Of a stretch of DNA of 64,000 bases, positions 50,677 through 60,069 are shown one piece after another (the first letter of the stretch is position 1; every line of letters starts with the position of its first letter). Both the position numbers and the translations under genes were made by a program. The notes beneath the pieces are model-generated. The model was given only the letters and a program-made list of their open reading frames with translations. It did not search any database and had not been told where the DNA came from. The stretch is from Treponema sp. (GTDB lineage: Bacteria > Spirochaetota > Spirochaetia > Treponematales > Treponemataceae): the NCBI GenBank assembly GCA_017464425.1, contig JAFUDX010000043.1, positions 1 through 64,000 of the forward strand, written 5' to 3'.

Positions 50677-52326
50677 ATGAAATCAATAAAAATCAAAGTT
50701 TTTTCCATCGTTCTCTCAGGAATCATCGTGTCTTCTGTCATTGTCGGTGGGTTTGGCATTTTCTGGTCAAGCACGGCAATCAGACGGGATTCGGCACAAA
50801 TTCTTGATTTAATGGCACAAAGCAGAACCAGCGGTTTAAATTCCATGCTTACTGAAGTCGAACGCTCGGCTATCGTTCTTTCACAGTATGTTGCAGATGA
50901 GCTTTCTTCCCTCGAAATTCTTAACGAAGAAGAATCCTTTTCACGCTACATCGCAAAACTTGAAAATATCGCCTACTACATCGCAAATTGCACGAACCCA
51001 TCTCTTGCAGTCTACGCCCGCTTTGCCCCAGAACTGACCAACAAAGTCGAAAGCTTTTTATGGCGGAGGCAGGGAGCGGATTTTGTTCAGGATTCATTGA
51101 GCGAATTTCCTGTTTTTGGCTCAGATTTTGACAACAGCTGGTACTACAAGGCCCGTCTTCTTGGCAGAGGCACTTGGACGCGTCCCTATTACAACGAAGA
51201 TTTAAAAGAATATGTCATTTCATACGGCATTCCTGTGTTCAAAAACGGCAGATTTTTTGCTGCGGTCGGCATCGATATTGATTTTGACGACATTGTTGCC
51301 GTTGTCAATTCAATTTCCGTATATGAGTCAGGCTACGCTTTTTTAACCGATGAAGATTTTGTCGTGCAGTACCACCGTTCTATTCCAATGGGAACACGGA
51401 TTTTCGATCAGACAGCGGATTTTAAGCAAATTCCCATCAAAGGATTTTCCGCTCCGTTCTACGAGTATTCTTTCAAAAATAAAAAATTTCACATGCTCTA
51501 CAAAAAACTTGAAAACGGCATGAGACTCGTCGTGAGCGTTCCTGCCCGTGAAATTGACAAAAGTCGCAACGAGCTGATTCTTATGATTCTCTGCTCCGTG
51601 CTCATCATTGCCGTTGTCGTCTCTCTGTTCAGCGTGTTCATGTCGAATCGTCTCACCCGCCCGCTCAAAGAACTCATCGACTCCACCAGTCACATTATCG
51701 CAGGCGTGTACGATTTGCATTTCAAGCGCAAGCCGAATGATGAAATCGGCGAACTGATGAAAACATTCATGTTCATGGCAAAATCTCTTAAAATTCAATC
51801 TGAATATACCAATTCCCTCATTTATCTTGATTCCATGACTGGAGTAAAGAATAAGCGTGCATTCATCGACGAGCGAGAAAAAATCGATGCACAAATCACA
51901 AGCACAAAGATCGCGAACAAAGATTTTTCTTTTGCAGTCGTTGTTTTTGATGTGAATAACCTAAAATACCTCAATGACAACTTTGGGCATAACGCAGGTG
52001 ATGCACTCATTAAAAACGCATGCAAACTGATTACGCTCCATTTTGAGGATAGCCCGATATTCAGAATCGGTGGAGATGAGTTTGTTGCGATTATTACGGG
52101 CAAGGATTTTGAAAACAAAATTGAGCTTCTCACCAAATTCCGCGCCGAAATGGATTATCTGCAAAAAAACAAAACGGATCCTGCGGAGCAACTTTCTATT
52201 GCAGCCGGTTTTGCCATATACAATTCAGAAACTGACCAGAATTTCCAAGCAGTATTTGAACGGGCCGATGAAGAAATGTACAAGGCAAAAATCGCCATGA
52301 AAGGCGGCAGAGATGCCATTCGATAA
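50677..52326 (+). CDS. Membrane diguanylate cyclase with Cache sensor and HAMP domain
   Basis: A 549-residue protein. A membrane segment (about 7-30), an extracytoplasmic Cache-like region (about 35-290: WYYKARLLGRGTWTRPYYNE, ISYGIPVFKNGRFFAAVGID), a second membrane segment (about 290-312), a HAMP region (RLTRPLKELIDSTSHIIAGV) and a GGDEF domain. The active site GGDEF is intact at residues 465-469. No RxxD inhibition site is seen five residues before it, so product inhibition may be absent. It makes c-di-GMP; the EAL protein at 16401 could break it down. TTGCCT/TAAAAT (50626-50653) is a likely promoter. Confidence 0.9.
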   Translation: MKSIKIKVFSIVLSGIIVSSVIVGGFGIFWSSTAIRRDSAQILDLMAQSRTSGLNSMLTEVERSAIVLSQYVADELSSLEILNEEESFSRYIAKLENIAYYIANCTNPSLAVYARFAPELTNKVESFLWRRQGADFVQDSLSEFPVFGSDFDNSWYYKARLLGRGTWTRPYYNEDLKEYVISYGIPVFKNGRFFAAVGIDIDFDDIVAVVNSISVYESGYAFLTDEDFVVQYHRSIPMGTRIFDQTADFKQIPIKGFSAPFYEYSFKNKKFHMLYKKLENGMRLVVSVPAREIDKSRNELILMILCSVLIIAVVVSLFSVFMSNRLTRPLKELIDSTSHIIAGVYDLHFKRKPNDEIGELMKTFMFMAKSLKIQSEYTNSLIYLDSMTGVKNKRAFIDEREKIDAQITSTKIANKDFSFAVVVFDVNNLKYLNDNFGHNAGDALIKNACKLITLHFEDSPIFRIGGDEFVAIITGKDFENKIELLTKFRAEMDYLQKNKTDPAEQLSIAAGFAIYNSETDQNFQAVFERADEEMYKAKIAMKGGRDAIR

Positions 52327-52350
52327 ACTATACGCATAGGGATTACATAT

Positions 52351-54408
52351 ATGTCTGGATTTTATGATTTTTATGATGTTGCCGTGGTTGGCGGCGGACA
52401 CGCGGGAATTGAAGCGGCGTTGGCGAGCGCACGAATGGGGCGTAAGACCGTCCTTATCACGCAGACGGTTGATTCTATCGCGCGAATGAGCTGCAATCCT
52501 TCAATCGGCGGAATCGCGAAAGGCAACATCGTGCGTGAGATTGACGCACTCGGCGGCGAAATGGGAAAACTCATCGACCGTTCGATGATTCAGTTTCGTA
52601 TGCTGAACAAAAGCCGCGGACCGGCGGTGCAAGCGCCTAGAAGTCAGGCAGATAAAATCCTCTATTCTCAGTTGGCTCGTCACACGGTCGAAACAACCGA
52701 AAATCTTTACACGCTCATGGACACGGTGGTCGATTTGCTCACCACCGAAAGCGACACTCCGCTTCCCCCGTCTTCAAGCTCGCAGTCGGGGCAGATTCCG
52801 GGCGAATTCACCGAAACAAAAATCTTGACCGAAGCCGCAAAATCAGGAAAACGCCAGAAAATCACGGCGGTCGTCACGGAACGCGGGCGGCTCATTCCTG
52901 TTCGCTCGGTTGTGCTCACTACGGGAACTTTTTTGGGCGGGCGCATTTTTATCGGCGAGTACGACGCTCCGTGCGGCAGAGTCGGCGAACAGGCGGCATT
53001 CGGGCTTACGCAGTCGCTCAACCGCTTGGGCTTTACCACAGGTCGCTTAAAAACAGGCACTCCGCCGAGAATCCTACGGCACACGGTTGATTTTACGAAT
53101 CTTGAAATTCAAGCGGGAGATGACACGATTGTTCCGTTCTCGTTTGAGGACGAAGAAGTCACCCGACCGCAAGTTCCCTGCCACCTCGTCTACACGAATG
53201 AAAAAACGCACGAGATTATCCGCGCGAATATCGGTCGCTCGCCCTTATATTCGGGGAAAATCCACGGAATCGGGCCGCGCTATTGCCCTTCCATCGAAGA
53301 CAAAGTAATGCGCTTTGCCGAGCGGGAACGCCACCAACTTTTCGTTGAGCCTGAAAGCCTTGCCACCGACGAAATTTATTTGAACGGTCTTTCTTCAAGC
53401 CTTCCCGAAGAAGTGCAGGATGCCTTTTTGCGGACGCTCCCCGGCTTTGAGCACTGCCATGTCGCCAGACCTGGCTATGCGGTCGAATACGATTATGTCG
53501 AGCCGACCCAGCTTTATCCGTCACTTGAAACAAAGCGCGTGGCGGGGCTTTTCAACGCGGGGCAGATTAACGGCACTTCGGGCTACGAAGAGGCGGCAGG
53601 GCAAGGCTTGGTCGCGGGAATCAATGCTGCATTATACGCTAAAGAGCATAAAAATCTCTGTGGAGAATTATGCATGGCAAAATCTGGAATGGGGCAAGTT
53701 CCCGCAAGCGCAGAGCCGAATGCCTTTGCGTTCAAATCGCACTTTACACCAGAAGAAATCAAGCATTTTGCCGAAATTTCCGAAAAAGAAACGCATGAAG
53801 TCAATTCGCTGATTGAAGATTTCCAAATTTCGCAAGGAAATAGAAATTTCCACAAAATCCCCGAATACGAGCCGCTCATTTTGGGGCGAGATGAAGCCTA
53901 CATCGGCGTTCTGATTGACGATTTGGTCACGCTCGGCACAAAAGAGCCGTACCGCATGTTTACCGCGCGGGCAGAATACCGCCTAAAGTTGCGCCACGAC
54001 ACCGCAGACCGCCGCTTGGCAGAAAAAGCGTTCAAAGTGGGAATAAAATCAGAATCGCAGTTCAATGCCACAAAATTAAAATACGAGCAAGTTGAAGAAG
54101 CCACCGAACTGTTGCTTAAAAACGCTTCTGCCGAAAATCCTGGCTTTCCGCCGCTCGTATGGGAAATCGCGCAGGAAGACGCAAAATATAAATACTACAT
54201 TGAAAAACAAGACGCCAGAGTCGCAAAAATGCACAAAATGGAGCATTTCCACATTCCACAGGACTTCGACTACTCAAAAATCCCCGCGCTTTCAGGAGAA
54301 AGCCGACAAAAGCTCGAAGCCGTCCGCCCGCTCACATTGGGGCAGGCAAGCCGAATCAGCGGAATCAGAAATTCAGATATTATGCTTTTGATGGTTTATC
54401 TGAAATAA
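52351..54408 (+). CDS. mnmG: tRNA uridine 5-carboxymethylaminomethyl modification enzyme MnmG
   Basis: A 685-residue FAD enzyme that works with MnmE to modify U34 in several tRNAs. VAVVGGGHAGIEAALASARM is the FAD-binding start, followed by SCNPSIGGIAKGNIVREIDA, FRMLNKSRGPAVQAPRSQAD and GQINGTSGYEEAAGQGLVAG. It is longer than the usual 620-630 residues because of a Ser/Pro-rich insertion at about 131-166 (SDTPLPPSSSSQSGQIPGEF region). The insert breaks no conserved motif. A weak AGGG ribosome site is near the ATG. It converges with the degenerate deaminase gene, overlapping by 29 bases. Confidence 0.95.
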   Translation: MSGFYDFYDVAVVGGGHAGIEAALASARMGRKTVLITQTVDSIARMSCNPSIGGIAKGNIVREIDALGGEMGKLIDRSMIQFRMLNKSRGPAVQAPRSQADKILYSQLARHTVETTENLYTLMDTVVDLLTTESDTPLPPSSSSQSGQIPGEFTETKILTEAAKSGKRQKITAVVTERGRLIPVRSVVLTTGTFLGGRIFIGEYDAPCGRVGEQAAFGLTQSLNRLGFTTGRLKTGTPPRILRHTVDFTNLEIQAGDDTIVPFSFEDEEVTRPQVPCHLVYTNEKTHEIIRANIGRSPLYSGKIHGIGPRYCPSIEDKVMRFAERERHQLFVEPESLATDEIYLNGLSSSLPEEVQDAFLRTLPGFEHCHVARPGYAVEYDYVEPTQLYPSLETKRVAGLFNAGQINGTSGYEEAAGQGLVAGINAALYAKEHKNLCGELCMAKSGMGQVPASAEPNAFAFKSHFTPEEIKHFAEISEKETHEVNSLIEDFQISQGNRNFHKIPEYEPLILGRDEAYIGVLIDDLVTLGTKEPYRMFTARAEYRLKLRHDTADRRLAEKAFKVGIKSESQFNATKLKYEQVEEATELLLKNASAENPGFPPLVWEIAQEDAKYKYYIEKQDARVAKMHKMEHFHIPQDFDYSKIPALSGESRQKLEAVRPLTLGQASRISGIRNSDIMLLMVYLK

Positions 54409-55342
54409 GCTGTGACATTTCTTCTATAGAAAATACGCCCATATTGCACAAATCGGCGGCAAATTCGCTGATAGATTTGTTCAAGAACAGCATGTCTTCG
54501 GAACAGAGCGAAAACGGGATTCCCATTTCGGCAAATTCACGGATAGCGTGAGCCTTTTGCTCACTTTTGTTTCCAGAAAGAATCGGGGCAGGGCTGAATT
54601 CGATATAAACATCAAATTCTTTTTTCATCTCAAAAATTTGCTGGCAGATTTTTCCGTTCTCAAAGATTTTCAGCGCATCATTATTAAGCGCGATATTCGG
54701 ATTTAAAAGATGCGTCGGCCGAAGATTCCGAATTATTTCAAAAATATCTTCTTGACGCTGCATGCCGTGAAAACCAACGCACGAAATGCGCGATTCTATG
54801 CCCTTTGTACGAGCCGTTTTAAAAATCGAAAGGAATTTCTCAGGATTTTCGGCATATTTTCTTCCGTATAACTCGATTCCTTCAAAAATATCACTGTCCA
54901 AAAGCATTTCGGCAAGCGGAAGATTGTTTTCGTTGTCAGTGTCAATGCCGAGAAACGGATGGACTTTGATTTTGTTGGAATACTTTTCGCACGCTTCCTT
55001 TACCGTATCCAAAAATTCAGTTGGATTCTTGCATTTTGAAAGAAAATCGACATTTACGGTTCCATTCATCCATGTTACATTTTCTGAAATGCTTTCAGAA
55101 ATCGCATGGCAAAACAACAAAAGAATGTCATGTGCAGAAGAAACCCGCATTTGCGTATACGAGCTGATTTCATTTCGGATTTCAATATCTTCCGGACTGC
55201 CCGCATTCCGTTTTTTGTTCGGGTCAAAATCAGGAATAAAGAAACCTGCCCACTGTGTAAAAGCCGAATAACTCATTCCAGAAGAAAGATGTTTGCATGA
55301 GTCAGATTTAGAAGTTTTTATAAAGTCAGAAATTATTGCCAT
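54380..55342 (-). CDS. Degenerate adenosine deaminase paralogue
   Basis: A 320-residue protein that follows the deaminase fold but lacks its active site. It aligns with the upstream enzyme over most of its length, for example VYIEFSPAPILSGNKSEQKA against VEVAPTSNVFTKKYVKKMSE, and IPFSLCSEDMLFLNKSISEF against IPVTIATDDPIFFGVELLDE. The N-terminal HxH metal pair is absent, HAGE is replaced by VGFHGM, RIGHG by HLLNPN and DDP by SEDM, so zinc binding and catalysis should be lost. It starts directly after the deaminase stop (TAAATG), so it is coexpressed. A regulatory or structural partner role is inferred. Confidence 0.72.
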   Translation of the reverse strand: MAIISDFIKTSKSDSCKHLSSGMSYSAFTQWAGFFIPDFDPNKKRNAGSPEDIEIRNEISSYTQMRVSSAHDILLLFCHAISESISENVTWMNGTVNVDFLSKCKNPTEFLDTVKEACEKYSNKIKVHPFLGIDTDNENNLPLAEMLLDSDIFEGIELYGRKYAENPEKFLSIFKTARTKGIESRISCVGFHGMQRQEDIFEIIRNLRPTHLLNPNIALNNDALKIFENGKICQQIFEMKKEFDVYIEFSPAPILSGNKSEQKAHAIREFAEMGIPFSLCSEDMLFLNKSISEFAADLCNMGVFSIEEMSQLISDKPSKA

Positions 55343-56359
55343 TTATTTATTCCATCGTTCTTCAACTTGTGCTTTGAATTTTTCTTTTTCTGAATCAGAA
55401 AGGAAAGAATCATCAAAACTATTGAGAATAATCTGCTTGATTTCTTCATCCGTAAAACGAAGTTCCTTATGAAGGTTCCAATATTCGTCTAAAAGCTCTA
55501 CACCAAAGAAAATCGGGTCATCGGTCGCAATCGTAACGGGAATTCCAGAATCAAACATTTCTCTGACAGGATGTTCACTCATCTTCTTGACATATTTTTT
55601 TGTGAAAACATTGCTCGTAGGTGCGACTTCAACAGGAATTTTATGTTCGGCAATATATTTTACCAAATCAGAATCCTGCACCGATGTGATTCCGTGACCA
55701 ATTCGCTCGGCATTGCAAATTTTAAGCGCGTCCCACACTGATTCAGGACCGACATCTTCGCCCGCGTGCGCGACCGCATGATATTTGTCGGCAAGTGCCT
55801 TTTCAAACACAGGACCGAATTCTTTTGAAGGACCTTTTGACTCCGCGCCGCCCAAACCGATTCCGATAAAGCCCTCAAACGGATGCGATTTGAACATTTT
55901 GTAGTTATTTTCGGCATTTTCAAGACCGAATGTGCGCGAAACATCTCCCAAAAGCCACACGGTGATTCCCGTTTCGTCCTTGATTTTTTTGAGATTCTTC
56001 TCGAAATTCTTCGCCATTTCCGCGTAATCGAAGCCTTTTTTTATGAACGCAGACGGAGCAAAGAACGCCTCGCAGTGGACAACGCCGTTCCGCACGAGAT
56101 AATTCTTTAAATCATCGAAAATAAGGTCAAAATCCGAAACTTCGGTGAATAAATCCTGCACCTGCAAAAAGGCGGCGATAAATCCGTTCAAATCAGAATA
56201 CGAGAAAAGATTTTTCATTTCGGCATCGCTGAACGCAACGCCGTTCTTTTTGAGATAGAGTTTTTTGATTGTGTCACGGCTCATCACGGCTTCAATGTGA
56301 ATGTGAAGTTCCGCCTTTGGAATTGTTTTGAAAAATGAATAAAACTCTTTCTTCGTCAT
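55343..56359 (-). CDS. add: Adenosine deaminase
   Basis: A 338-residue metal-dependent deaminase converting adenosine to inosine. His19 and His21 in AELHIHIEA, His198 and Glu201 in AHAGEDVGPES, His222 in RIGHGITS and Asp280-Asp281 in TIATDDP cover the metal and catalytic ligands; the TSN motif (248-250) is present. The N-terminal FYSFFKTIPKAELH context is standard. The stop codon runs into the start of the degenerate paralogue. It may also act on adenine-type compounds, since adenine deaminases of this family look similar. Confidence 0.93.
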   Translation of the reverse strand: MTKKEFYSFFKTIPKAELHIHIEAVMSRDTIKKLYLKKNGVAFSDAEMKNLFSYSDLNGFIAAFLQVQDLFTEVSDFDLIFDDLKNYLVRNGVVHCEAFFAPSAFIKKGFDYAEMAKNFEKNLKKIKDETGITVWLLGDVSRTFGLENAENNYKMFKSHPFEGFIGIGLGGAESKGPSKEFGPVFEKALADKYHAVAHAGEDVGPESVWDALKICNAERIGHGITSVQDSDLVKYIAEHKIPVEVAPTSNVFTKKYVKKMSEHPVREMFDSGIPVTIATDDPIFFGVELLDEYWNLHKELRFTDEEIKQIILNSFDDSFLSDSEKEKFKAQVEERWNK

Positions 56360-56422
56360 TACCTGTGCCTCATTCGACTTTATAGTATTCTAACACAAAT
56401 TTCGGCAAAATTCACGATAAAG

Positions 56423-58222
56423 TTAAATTTTAAGCGAATTTTCAAGTTCCGAAACGAGATTTGCAAATGTGTCCAGTGCGGCTTGAATCGGCTCGGCTGA
56501 ACTCATATCAACGCCCGCAACTTTGAGACTTTCAATCGGGTAACGGCTGCCACCGCTCTTTAAGAATTTGAAATAATCCTCTCGCTCCTTTTCACCGCCT
56601 GTGGTGACGCGTTTTGCAAGGGCGAGCGCGGCGGAAATTCCTGTGGCGTATTTGTAGACATAGAACGCATTGTAGAAGTGCGGGATTCGTAAGCCTTCCA
56701 TGTCGCTTTCACTCTCAAAGTGCAGTTCGCTTCCGAAATACTGCTCCAAAAGCTCGCGGTATGTTTTGCGGAGAACCTGTGCTGAAAGTGGCGTGCCATT
56801 TTCGACCAGTTCATGCGTTTTCAGTTCGAATTCGGCGAACATCGTCTGACGGTGGAGCGTGGCTAAAATATCATCCGCCCGCATTGAAAGAAGATAAGAT
56901 TTCATCTCTAATGTTTTTGCCCTTTTCAACAGATACTCAAAAACCAGCTCCTCGTTGAAAGTTGAAGCGACTTCCGCCTCGAAAATCGTGTAGTTGTAGC
57001 ACATAAAGGGATTGTTCGTTTTTGAGTAGTACGAATGCATTGAGTGTCCGCCCTCGTGAGCCATCGTGAACAAATCGCGGATAGAATCTTCTTTATAATT
57101 GAGCAAAATGTACGGATAGCCCGTGTACGCGCCCGAAGAGAACGCACCGCTTCGCTTGCCCTTGTTTTCGTAGCGGTCAACCCAGCCGCCTTTGAGCCCG
57201 CCGCAGAGAATGTCAGTGTAGTCTTTTCCAAGCGGGCTGAGCGCGGCACGGCAGATTTCAACCGCCTCATCGTAGCTCGTGTTTGTCTCCACATTTTTTA
57301 CGAGCGGAACATAGACATCGTAATGGCGGAGTTCTGAAACACCCAAGATTTTTTTTCGCAGAGAATAGTATTTGTGAAGCGTGGGGAGATTTTTGTGAAC
57401 AGTGTCAATCAAGTTGCGATACACGCTTTCAGGCACTTTGTTTCCATACAAAGCGGCTTCGAGTGACGATTTGTAGCCACGAGCGCGGGCAACGAACACA
57501 TCTTGATTCACGCTCCCTGCATAGAGCGAAGCAAGCGTATTTTCGTGCTGAACGAATCCCGCGTAGAAATTTTTGTAGGCTTCTTCGCGGATTTTTCGGT
57601 CGGGGTTGTGCAAAAATGTAGTGAAAGTACTTTGCGTGAGTGGCTTTTCCTCTCCAGCAACATGCACGCTTCCGAATTGCAAATCGACATTCGTGAGGAG
57701 CGAGAACGCGTTGCTCGCCGTTTGAGAACTTTCCGCCTGCAAGGAAAGAATGCGCTCTTCCTTTTCGCTTAAAATGTACGGTTTGTGGTGCAGTTCCTTT
57801 TGCAAAAAGATTTTATAGTCAGCGAATTCGGGAAGTGCAATCCACGCATTGATTTTTTCGTCGGGAATCGCCATAAGCTCCGGGCTAAAGAACGAAGTCG
57901 CGCTTTCACTTGCCGCATACACCATCATCGCACGCCCTTCACGGTCTTGGGCGGCGGAATCGCTTTCATCGGCGGTGTGCTGGAGCGAAGCGTAGTTGTA
58001 GACCGTTTCAATCACTTTTTCAAGAGCCTCGTTCGCCTTCAAACAGCCAAGCAAGGAATCAGAAGAATCGGCGAGTTTGCCTTTAAAAGCCACCACCTTT
58101 TCAGTGAGCATATTTATAGAAGAAAGAGCCTTTTCCCATTCTTCGTCAGATGTGTACAAAGTAGACAAGTCCCATTTATCGCTTGCGGGGACTTCATCGC
58201 GCGTTGGAATTGTGTTAGCCAT
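56423..58222 (-). CDS. pepF: Oligoendopeptidase F (M3 metallopeptidase)
   Basis: A 599-residue zinc peptidase. The HExxH motif is in FTMAHEGGHSMHSYYSK with the third ligand in the following FEAEVASTFNEELVFEYLLK. The start DEVPASDKWDLSTLYTSDEE and FFSPELMAIPDEKINAWIAL are typical of the PepF group, which cuts short peptides in the cytosol. The start at 58222 is chosen over an upstream in-frame codon because the conserved sequence begins there. A TTGCTA/TGC-TATACT promoter (58229-58257) ends six bases before the ATG with no ribosome site. Confidence 0.95.
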   Translation of the reverse strand: MANTIPTRDEVPASDKWDLSTLYTSDEEWEKALSSINMLTEKVVAFKGKLADSSDSLLGCLKANEALEKVIETVYNYASLQHTADESDSAAQDREGRAMMVYAASESATSFFSPELMAIPDEKINAWIALPEFADYKIFLQKELHHKPYILSEKEERILSLQAESSQTASNAFSLLTNVDLQFGSVHVAGEEKPLTQSTFTTFLHNPDRKIREEAYKNFYAGFVQHENTLASLYAGSVNQDVFVARARGYKSSLEAALYGNKVPESVYRNLIDTVHKNLPTLHKYYSLRKKILGVSELRHYDVYVPLVKNVETNTSYDEAVEICRAALSPLGKDYTDILCGGLKGGWVDRYENKGKRSGAFSSGAYTGYPYILLNYKEDSIRDLFTMAHEGGHSMHSYYSKTNNPFMCYNYTIFEAEVASTFNEELVFEYLLKRAKTLEMKSYLLSMRADDILATLHRQTMFAEFELKTHELVENGTPLSAQVLRKTYRELLEQYFGSELHFESESDMEGLRIPHFYNAFYVYKYATGISAALALAKRVTTGGEKEREDYFKFLKSGGSRYPIESLKVAGVDMSSAEPIQAALDTFANLVSELENSLKI

Positions 58223-58228
58223 AGGTAA

Positions 58229-58257
58229 AGTATAGCAGAGAAGCGAGCAGTTAGCAA
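58229..58257 (-). promoter_or_regulatory. Promoter giving a leaderless pepF mRNA
   Basis: TTGCTA (58252-58257), 17-base spacer, extended TGC-TATACT (58229-58234) on the minus strand. The ATG at 58222 lies at the expected transcription start. Confidence 0.75.
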
Positions 58258-58279
58258 TGTGCAGTGAGCAGGGAGCAGT
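58239..58279. repeat. Degenerate GAGCAG-type short repeats before pepF
   Basis: A stretch with GAGCAGTTAGCA, TGTGCAGTGAGCA and GGGAGCAG and, further on, CTCACTCCTCATTTCTCATT. These are decayed tandem repeats in the gap between pepF and the next gene. No function is evident, but it overlaps the pepF -35 box. Confidence 0.4.
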
Positions 58280-58343
58280 TTCTGATTTCTGTCTCCTGCG
58301 TTTCTCACTCCTCATTTCTCATTTCTTTTTTCTTAAAATTATC

Positions 58344-58373
58344 TTGACAAAATTCCACTTATGGGTACATACT
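58344..58373 (+). promoter_or_regulatory. Promoter giving a leaderless outer-membrane-like gene mRNA
   Basis: TTGACA (58344-58349), a consensus -35, with TACATA or CATACT (58366-58373) as -10. The ATG at 58380 is only 6-8 bases further and has no ribosome site. Confidence 0.7.
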
Positions 58374-58379
58374 AAACCT

Positions 58380-59075
58380 ATGAAAAAGATCTTCTTCTTA
58401 TTTGTGTGTGCATTTTTCAGCGTTTCTGCGATTTTTACGGAACAAAAAGTCGTGCATAGTATCAACCTTTCGCTTCCGTATGAACATCGAACCGTAGAAA
58501 TCGAAGACATATTTGCGGATTCTGAGGACAATCCTCCTGATACGGTCACACTAAACTATTTCAGCGCAAATTTTAACTGGAATCGAATGGCAATTTATGA
58601 CAGCGGATTTTCATTTTTGCTCGGCATGGGAATCGGATTTACAACGGCAGTGCCACAAGCATTTTTTACGGATTTTCTTTCGGGAGTCAGAACGGACATC
58701 AAAACGGGCTGGGGATTTGCACCAATCAATACGGATAAAATGATTCTTGCGTTTCACGGTTTTATCGCAGTCAATCTGCGCTATCTAAAAGCAGAGGAAG
58801 AGCGAGCACAAACTGGCTCAAACGCTAACTACACAACCTACGCTTACCACATTTTTGACTACGACATGCCAATCGGCATTGACGGCGTATTTGTATTCAA
58901 ATTGGGAGATTCCTTTGCTCTGTTCACCGAGCTTGATCTCTCCACAAATCTGTTCGGAGTGGGAATGTATGATGCTGACGACCACGGTGAAGGCGGCTCC
59001 GAAGGCTACGAATTCACCTATGGCTTCACAGGAATCAATGTCACGCCACGAATAGGCATTTGCTGGGTGTTTTAA
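58380..59075 (+). CDS. Putative outer-membrane beta-barrel protein
   Basis: A 231-residue protein with a signal peptide (about 1-19, FFSVSAIFTEQ). The mature part alternates hydrophobic and polar residues in strands such as SFLLGMGIGFTTAVP, FAPINTDKMILAFHGFIAVN and FTYGFTGINVTPRIGICWVF, ending in an aromatic residue, as expected of a small outer-membrane barrel. No named family is recognised. The start at 58380 is set by the signal peptide and the promoter. It lies next to tyrA in the convergent orientation. Function (pore, adhesin or assembly factor) unknown. Confidence 0.65.
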   Translation: MKKIFFLFVCAFFSVSAIFTEQKVVHSINLSLPYEHRTVEIEDIFADSEDNPPDTVTLNYFSANFNWNRMAIYDSGFSFLLGMGIGFTTAVPQAFFTDFLSGVRTDIKTGWGFAPINTDKMILAFHGFIAVNLRYLKAEEERAQTGSNANYTTYAYHIFDYDMPIGIDGVFVFKLGDSFALFTELDLSTNLFGVGMYDADDHGEGGSEGYEFTYGFTGINVTPRIGICWVF

Positions 59076-59083
59076 AGCAAGTG

Positions 59084-59977
59084 CTACTTTTTTACCGTGC
59101 GGATTGCTCCCATCTTCAGACGTTGCTCTCGCGTGTGGGTGAGCATGGCTTTTAGGCTTTCCGTGTCTTCTTCGGCGATGTATTTTTTGAAGCGTTCCAT
59201 CTGCTTTTCAAAATTCTCGATGTGAGAAACGAGTTTTTCTTTATTGCTGATAAAAAGCTCCGTCCACAAGGGCGCGTTAATCATCGCGATTCGGGTTAAA
59301 TCCTCGAATGAGCCGCCGCCGAACGCAGTGATTTCGGGGTCTTCCGCGCTTTCAACTAAGGCGCTTGCAATCACATGGCAGAGCTGGCTCGTAAAGCCGA
59401 TTTTATAGTCGTGCGTGTCGCAGGTGGTCTCGGTGATTCGCGTAAATCCCATCTCGGCGACAAGGCTTCGCATAAAATCAAGATTTTCGCTCTTGTTGAA
59501 ACTTGACGGACAGAGAATGTAATTGTGGTTCACGAAAAATTTTGCGTCGGAATTGGCATAGCCTTCCTTTTCGCCGCCCGCCATCGGATGCCCGATAATA
59601 AAATCAACATCATCGCGCAGAATTTCGGGCATCGCCTTTTCAAAAATGCCCTTTACGCCCGAAATGTCCGTGACGATTGCGCCTTTTTTGAAATGCTCTT
59701 TGTGCTCCTTCATGAATTCAAGCGTTGCGTGCGGGTAAAGGCAGACGAACACGACATCGCACTCAGCGAGCATTTTGTCAACATTGTCCGAAGTGTACAC
59801 CGCCGTCGCCACGCCCTCAGAGACCGCCTGCATGAGACACGCCGTGCTTCGGTTGCAGGCGAGCACCTTTCCCGTCGCCCCCGCCTGACTCAAAATATTC
59901 TGCCGAATCGATTTTGCGAACGAGCCGCCCATGATTCCCAAACCAACAATTCCATAAGTCGCGTGTTTCAGTTCCAT
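59084..59977 (-). CDS. tyrA: Prephenate dehydrogenase (TyrA family)
   Basis: A 297-residue NAD(P)-dependent enzyme that makes 4-hydroxyphenylpyruvate (or arogenate to tyrosine). The Rossmann start YGIVGLGIMGGSFAKSI carries GxGxxG at about 11-16; DISGVKGIFEKAM, FIIGHPMAGGEKEGYANSDA and the catalytic-type DYKIGFTSQLCHVIASAL follow. There is no fused chorismate mutase or ACT domain. A TGA-TACACT extended -10 (59984-59989) ends six bases before the ATG with no ribosome site. The gene stands alone. Confidence 0.92.
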   Translation of the reverse strand: MELKHATYGIVGLGIMGGSFAKSIRQNILSQAGATGKVLACNRSTACLMQAVSEGVATAVYTSDNVDKMLAECDVVFVCLYPHATLEFMKEHKEHFKKGAIVTDISGVKGIFEKAMPEILRDDVDFIIGHPMAGGEKEGYANSDAKFFVNHNYILCPSSFNKSENLDFMRSLVAEMGFTRITETTCDTHDYKIGFTSQLCHVIASALVESAEDPEITAFGGGSFEDLTRIAMINAPLWTELFISNKEKLVSHIENFEKQMERFKKYIAEEDTESLKAMLTHTREQRLKMGAIRTVKK

Positions 59978-60069
59978 AAAAACAGTGTATCAGATTTTCA
60001 GAAGTTTTTACACTCTATGCCAGTCAATTCATAAAGAAAATGCAAGACTTTTCAATAAAAAACACAAGA

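Noticed and set aside
52371..53879. Several antisense frames within mnmG
   Set aside because: Shadows of a well-conserved gene, without starts or domains.
60001..60069. TGGCA-containing segment as a second sigma-54 promoter
   Set aside because: No TTGC element occurs at the required distance on either strand.
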